Assembly: GCA_016946835.1 (NCBI GenBank)
Contig: JACVTC010000194.1
Span: 75,001-139,000, forward strand
Direction: 5' to 3'
DNA: 64,000 nt
From: Neocallimastix lanati (nom. inval.)
Lineage: Eukaryota > Neocallimastigomycota > Neocallimastigomycetes > Neocallimastigales > Neocallimastigaceae
The position numbers were made by a program, and so were the translations under genes. This document shows positions 58,470 through 64,000 of the stretch, piece after piece; the stretch's first letter is position 1; every line of letters begins with the position of its first letter. The notes under the pieces are model-generated. The model did not search any database. It had not been told where the DNA came from and saw only the letters and a list, made by a program, of their open reading frames with translations.

Positions 58470-58946
58470 GTGATATGAAATAGAAATAAAAACTCTAATT
58501 AATAATAAATTTATGTTAATTAAGAAATGTAGTAAATACATAAGTTTATGTATTAATCTAGTTTTTATTGTATTTATATTAGAAATTAATTTATATATTT
58601 TTATTATTTAACATTAATGAAAGTAAATTAATATTTATACTTTAATATAGGAAAACTTTATTATAGTAAATAATTATAAAAGAGAAAAATACTAAGAAAT
58701 AATTTAGTTATCTGTCCAAGAATAATAAAAAATAGATTATAGTAATTCTTGAGATCAAAATATGAAAATAAATATTAATTTTAAGAATAAATGTTAGTTT
58801 ACATTTTAAATAATGATAAATAAATATAATTCTTCTAAATAAATAAAATTTAAATAAAATAATTATTATAAAACATATAAATTATATCACCATTTAAAGA
58901 ACAAACCTTAAAAGAACCGAACCTGAACTTCGTACTTTATCAATTG
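58470..58946. repeat. Duplicated block shared with 43025-43500
   Basis: Same sequence order as at 43025, including ACCGAACCTGAACTTCGTAC near its end. Here it leads directly into the GH6 relic of unit 6, whereas at 43500 about 0.9 kb of other AT-rich DNA intervenes. Confidence 0.85.
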
Positions 58947-58999
58947 GTAAAATAATAAAATGTTATAATGGAAAAATAAAAGATTTTTTTTTATTTTTT

Positions 59000-59410
59000 G
59001 AAATTCTTTTTGAAACTTTACATCTTCTAATGCTAGTCTTATGATAGCATCAAATCCATAGTAACTATTAAAATAAGTTTAACTTTCATATGATGTATTA
59101 TCAAATTCATCAAATGATTTAATTTTATAGAATTTATCAGCTTAAGATATATTTGAATAACCAGTAACATAGTATTAATGCTGTGCTCAATTTGATTATT
59201 TCATTTATAAAATGCTATTGGTTAACTTTTTTACTATTATAAAAACTATCACAAATGAAGTAAATCAAACCAGAATCAATGATTTGAGTTCTTTTAACTC
59301 TATTAAGTATTAATGTAATTATATATTTTATTTTGTTTAAATTACGTAAAATATTGGATTATTCCAATATATTCATTATTTTATTATAACAGGTACAATC
59401 TAATTTCATT
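59000..59410 (-). pseudogene. GH6 relic in unit 6
   Basis: CTTTTTGAAACTTTACATCT, then ATGCTAGTCTTATGATAGCA, against the live CTTTTGGAACC and GAGCTGGCTTCATAGCGG. It continues to the region equivalent to PWEDPTL near 59370 (GGATTATTCCAATATATTCA against GGATCTTCCCATGGAGTGTA). Many stops. Confidence 0.82.
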
Positions 59411-59982
59411 GAGAAAACATAAAATCTAAAAAGTAAGATATAATGATAATTATCCCAATTCAATGAATAACTTTTTCTAAATGATAGAATTAATAGAATT
59501 GTTTAATTTTAGGAAAAGAATTATTTTATATTGATAATGTGAAAAAAAAAGGACAAACAAACAATAAAATAAAATAAGATTAGTTAAAAAATAAAAAAAT
59601 AAAAATCTATTTTATGAGCAATATTTTATTTTTTTATGTTTTATTATTTTTTTTTTCTATGTATATATAAATTAACAATTATTATTATATATATTTTTAG
59701 TTATTATTTATTTTTCATACAAAAGATTTACATAATTTTAATTCATACATGATTTCTTGATTTAATAATAATATACAGATACTCATATATATATATATAT
59801 TTCATATTCAATTTCATATGTAATTTAAATATTTTAATTTCTTTCATGGTTTTAGATAATTATAATTTAAAAAAAAATAAAAAAAAAATAAAAATAAAAA
59901 TAAAAATAAAAATAAAAATAAATATAATAAATAAAAATTATATATATATACTAATATTATTGAGTAAATAAAATAATTAATA

Positions 59983-60295
59983 TTTTTTTTTTAGACAGGG
60001 AAGAGAATAATTTCCTTAACTTTATTAATTTTATTATAAAAAATACATGTTGATGAAAAGTACATTTTAAATTAAAATATAATAAAAGTTAAAAAATAAA
60101 AAATAAAAAAACTCAAAAATACTATGTATTTCGGCAAGTTGTACTATACGAGAATTTTTCCCTTCCTAACAAATAAAAAAGAAATAAAACCTAGAAGTAA
60201 CATCTTTAAAATAGAGAGTGGGGTGTCCACTAAACTCTCCCCGGATTCATCATTTATTGAACTACTAGGGCGAGATTCACCCTTCGTAGAAATAG
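59983..60295 (-). mobile_element. 5'-truncated retroposon (probable LINE 3' end) with ATTAATA target duplication
   Basis: A T run (59983-59992, the complement of a poly(A) tail) starts the insert, and ATTAATA flanks it on both sides (59976-59982 and 60296-60302). Removing the insert restores the backbone seen at 47970-47985 in unit 4. The sense strand has an open segment with STKGESRPSSSINDESGESL and ISFLFVRKGKILV before a stop, then about 150 bp of AT-rich 3' UTR. The coding end does not resemble the other LINEs here, so the family is uncertain. Confidence 0.7.
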
Positions 60296-61071
60296 ATTAA
60301 TAGTTCATAATTATTTTAACAATTATAATAATTATAATAATAATAATAAATAAATAGATGAATAAATAATTATATTGATAATAATAAAAATTAAATAAAA
60401 AATAATAATATTATTATTTTTTTAATATAAATAAAATTATGTTTTTAAAAATTCTAAAAAAAGTATCATTATATATTAAATATTTTTAACTAAATTTTAA
60501 ATACTATTTTATGAAATAGATTAAAAATGTATGTAAATACAAATACTTATAATTATAATAAATTTATTAAAAACAATACAACTTTATAAAATATATATAT
60601 ATAAAAAAAAAAAGAAAGAATAATTATTCACTATTGATACATATATTCCATTATTATCAATAAAATTCCAATAATAAATAAAATTAATTAAATATATAGC
60701 TTTTTTTTAATTTATTGATTTAAACGAATAAAATTACATGACTTTTAATTTTATTATTTATTATTAACTTATTAATATATTAATATTAATTTTAATTATA
60801 ATATTAAAATATTATTTTTTATTTATATTTTTTAATAGACAATATTTAATAGTGTAGAATTCCTATAATTAGAAAATAATCACTATATATATTATGTAAA
60901 TCTAAGCATTAGTTATTTTTCGACTATTCTTTTAATTTCTTTTTTATTTTATTTTATTTGTTTTTTTTTTTTTTTTGACAATTTATTATTTTTTTTTTTT
61001 TAGCACTTTTAATACTTTTTTAGTTAACAGTTAATGTTTAATTAAATATTTTATTAATTTGAATCATCAAT

Positions 61072-62535
61072 TTAAAGTGGTGGGTTAGCATTCTTAATAC
61101 CTTGTTCAAAGTGCTTTTGGAACCATTGACCGGCTTCTGGAGCTGGCTTCATAGCGGTTTCATGACCACAGTAACCATCGAAACGAGCTGCAGATTCATC
61201 AGAGGTACCATCAGATTCACCAAGTGGCTTAATCCAGTAGAAAGCATCAAGGTATTCCATACCAGAAACTGGACTAGCTTGTGGTCTGGCTCCAATACCA
61301 ACTCCAGTTTGGTTACACCATTCTCCTGGGTGCTTACGGTCAACCTTCTTACCATTACGAGAAGTATCACAAACGAAGTAAACTGATTGAATACCAGCTG
61401 ACTTGAAGTCCTTTTGAATAGCTTGTAAGTATCTCTTTTCATCTGGACATGGGTTCCATTCGGTTTCTGGTCCACGAGAAAGAGTTGGATCTTCCCATGG
61501 AGTGTAGTTAGCAACATTATCAGTGAAACCACGAACCTTACCTGGAGCACCAGAGCTGATAACCTTGGCATAAACCTTACCAGCCTTTTCACGGTTGTCA
61601 TCCCAACCTAACCAGAAGGCGTGACCAATATCAAGATACATAGCAACATGTGGAAGAACACCAAACTTCTTAATTAAGTAAGCATGGCCATCCATGTAAT
61701 ACTTTTCAGAATCACGACATGCTGGAGTGGAATCAAGATTGGTAACCATGTTAGCAAGTGAATCTGGTTCAACAATAAGAACAACTGGTTGAGATTTGTA
61801 AGTCTTTAAGTGACCTTCAATGACATCAATGTATTCAGACTTGTAACGAGTAAAATCACCATCGTTAGCAAGAAGTTCACCATTAGAAGCAAGAGCGTGA
61901 CAATCACGACCTGGTAAATCGTAAACGACGAAAACAGTTAAAACATCTTTACCAGAGGCGTTTTGTTGAGCAAGAGCACCTTTCAAATTTGATTCTAACC
62001 AACTTTGCATGTTTTTGATAGAATCAAGCCAGATAGCATTAGAGAAAGTCTTCATCTTTTCAGCCTTAGCAATAAGGGAAGAATCTGACATTTGAGCAAT
62101 GGCACCTTCGACTTCTTTAACATAATATGGATTAATATAGAATTCCTTATTAGCAAATGGATTACCATTGTGAGTGAATTGTTCACCTGGAGTAACATCA
62201 ATATCATCATTACTGCCACCAGTAGAACCAGTTGGAATACCACACCAGTCTCCATTTTCAACACCCCATTTACCTGAGGCATCAGTGTACCAAACTTCAG
62301 CATTTGAAGAGGAACAGCATGGGTAACCTTGAGAAAGGGACCAGCAAGCAGCTGAAGATGGAGTATCAGCAATACCACACCAGTTACCATTTTCTACACC
62401 CCATTTACCATCATTGTCGGTGTAAACAACGTCATTTCCAGAACAACATGGATAACCTAATCTGGTAGAGAAGCAATCAGCAGAAGCCTTAAGAGTAAAA
62501 GCAGTAAGAGCAGATAAAACAATAGAAGCCTTCAT
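61072..62535 (-). CDS. GH6 cellulase with two N-terminal fungal dockerins, copy 6 (487 aa)
   Basis: Complete and intronless. Differs from copies 4/5 in the linker only, as far as I can see: GSTGGSNDD in place of [11 protein letters not shown], two residues shorter. Silent changes are scattered (for example GAGGTACC for GAAGTACC at 61203, and GGCGTTT for AGCATTT near 61958). Catalytic-site Asp211 and Asp258 are intact, and the dockerin cysteines are as in copy 4. The identical protein outside the linker with several silent DNA changes indicates selection on the protein. It is the last gene of the array inside the window; the flanking block at 63260-63300 hints that another unit may start beyond. 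Confidence 0.98.
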   Translation of the reverse strand: MKASIVLSALTAFTLKASADCFSTRLGYPCCSGNDVVYTDNDGKWGVENGNWCGIADTPSSAACWSLSQGYPCCSSSNAEVWYTDASGKWGVENGDWCGIPTGSTGGSNDDIDVTPGEQFTHNGNPFANKEFYINPYYVKEVEGAIAQMSDSSLIAKAEKMKTFSNAIWLDSIKNMQSWLESNLKGALAQQNASGKDVLTVFVVYDLPGRDCHALASNGELLANDGDFTRYKSEYIDVIEGHLKTYKSQPVVLIVEPDSLANMVTNLDSTPACRDSEKYYMDGHAYLIKKFGVLPHVAMYLDIGHAFWLGWDDNREKAGKVYAKVISSGAPGKVRGFTDNVANYTPWEDPTLSRGPETEWNPCPDEKRYLQAIQKDFKSAGIQSVYFVCDTSRNGKKVDRKHPGEWCNQTGVGIGARPQASPVSGMEYLDAFYWIKPLGESDGTSDESAARFDGYCGHETAMKPAPEAGQWFQKHFEQGIKNANPPL

Positions 62536-62620
62536 TTTTATTGTTTGCTTTTTAATTAAAATTTTATATTTTTGAGTATATAAGATTAAATTTATAAATG
62601 TATATATATATATTTTTAAA

Positions 62621-62717
62621 TTTTCTTCCAGAGAAAATTTTCTTTTATAATAATAATTCTATTATTTAATTATTATATTGAATTGAAGAAATGAAGAAAA
62701 AAACACACCTTTTATAC
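62621..62717 (-). promoter_or_regulatory. Core promoter and leader of GH6 copy 6: TATA box and palindrome
   Basis: CTTTTATAC at 62709-62717 and TTTTCTTCCAGAGAAAA at 62621-62637, 72 bp apart, arms of 9 bp. The palindrome is 86 bp before the ATG. Confidence 0.65.
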
Positions 62718-62719
62718 AT

Positions 62720-63803
62720 TTTTTTTAATAAAATATATTTAGAATAATAACAATATTATTAGTAATAACAATAAAAATATAAATTAATTAATAATAATAA
62801 CTAAGAAACATTTCATATTTTTAATATCAAATAAATTACATATTTTTAAAAAAATAAATATATATATATTGAATATAAATATTAATATATGACATGATAT
62901 TATATAAATAGAATTTATATAAAATGATAGACATTTTTAAATTAATATAAATTAAAATTTATTATTTCTATGAATTTTATTAAATAATGTTTATATTATT
63001 TTATATAATCATTGTTTTTTTTTTTTTTTTTTTTTTGTTTCACACATAATATATTTTAATTAACATTTCGGAAATTAAATTGTCTTTTAGTTGCTTAATT
63101 ATTATTTAATTTATTTAACATGACACAATGAAACATTTTTTATTAAATTCTATTTAAAACAATAGTATTTAGAATTATTTCCAGGGAATTAATTACTTAC
63201 ACAATACAGATTATTATTATTAATAACATTCTTTAATTAATTTTATAATAAATATAATTACATTAAAATAATTATTGATACTGAAAATAAAAACTTTAAT
63301 TATAAATAAATTATATTGTTAATAATTACATAAAAATAAATCAACATTAAATTATCACTTGATTTATTATCATATGATTTATTAGTTGATCTAAAAATCA
63401 CATAATATAAAATAAATTTATGTGATATCATAAATTTTGTAAAAATACATAAAATTAATGTAATCATAAATTTTATAACATAAATTTTATGTTATGTAAA
63501 TATATAAATAATTTATAAATTAAGTTTTAATTATATAAAAATATAAAAAAATATAATAAATAATTATTATAAATTTTTTATTATTTATATTATACTTTTT
63601 ATAATATTTTAACTAAATAATTAATTATCATTTTAAAATAGTTTATAATTAAAGAGAATTATATGCAAAGAATACTTTTTTTTTATTTTTATTCTTTGCA
63701 ATGTAATAATTTGTAATTGTAATAGTAGTGTTATTGTCATAATCAAAATGTGTTTTTATTAATAAAAGTAGTTTAATAATATGATATGAATTTATAAAAT
63801 TTA
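62720..63803. other. Upstream flank of copy 6, no gene
   Basis: To about 63240 it follows the upstream flanks of copies 4 and 5, including a T run near 63016 and GGAATTAATTACTTAC near 63185. Beyond that it diverges into AT-rich DNA without recognisable content. Confidence 0.6.
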
Positions 63804-64000
63804 GGAGTGTGAGACATTTCGAAAATTTTCATTTCGAAAAAGTTGCATTTCGCAATTTTTTTTAAAAAATTATTAATAAAACTAATAAATGGTATGTATA
63901 AATAAATAAATGAATTTAAAATTAAATTTTTATAAAAAAATATATATATATAATAAATTATATAAATATATAATAATAATAAATATACATTAGAATTAAC
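63804..64000. repeat. Left arm of a TGCATTTCG MITE-like element (runs off the window)
   Basis: GGAGTGTGAGACATTTCGAA, then CATTTCG and GTTGCATTTCGC sub-repeats, match the left end of the 35968 element. The right arm is not seen before the window edge. Confidence 0.55.

Overview
The window is very AT-rich eukaryotic DNA, full of homopolymer runs and microsatellites. It carries intronless genes for glycoside hydrolase family 6 (GH6) cellulases that begin with a signal peptide and two Cys-rich fungal dockerin (CBM10-type) domains. Double dockerins on a GH6 enzyme, the extreme AT content and the Asn-rich retroelement proteins together point to an anaerobic gut fungus (Neocallimastigomycota). The genus cannot be decided from the sequence.

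Layout. Six GH6 genes lie on the minus strand: copy 1 (1-1224, 3' end cut by the window edge), copy 2 (22979-24457), copy 3 (39666-41144), copy 4 (48976-50445), copy 5 (56153-57622) and copy 6 (61072-62535). All encode secreted cellobiohydrolase-type enzymes built for a cellulosome, and both catalytic-site aspartates are retained in all six. At least four GH6 relics lie between them (about 21738-21910, 44455-44810, 51390-51790, 59000-59410). The locus is therefore a birth-and-death gene array. Copies 4, 5 and 6 sit in tandem units of about 5-7.5 kb; each unit holds one relic, one live gene and its own private set of transposon insertions.

Between copies 1 and 2 lie an ankyrin-repeat gene (6278-7351), a truncated paralogue (8130-8489), an intact Ty1/copia retrotransposon (9069-15249; 232-bp LTRs that read as identical, 5-bp target duplication, one 1486-codon gag-pol frame), a decayed zinc-knuckle ORF (16078-17438) and a decayed copia element (about 19085-21447). 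Between copies 2 and 3 lie a small heat-shock-protein pseudogene (27878-28591), several foldback or MITE-like elements, a poly(A)-tailed unit and a decayed LINE (37733-38560). Further LINE pieces lie at 5590-5720, 21925-22070, 46230-47800, 53380-55585 and 59983-60295.

Regulation. Every GH6 gene has a TATA-like box and, 56-73 bp downstream of it, a near-invariant hairpin-forming palindrome (TTTTCTTCCAGAGAAAA on the + strand). It lies 85-177 bp before the ATG and is probably within the 5' untranslated region. It is the best candidate for a shared control element. Much of the remainder is AT-rich DNA in which I see no gene.
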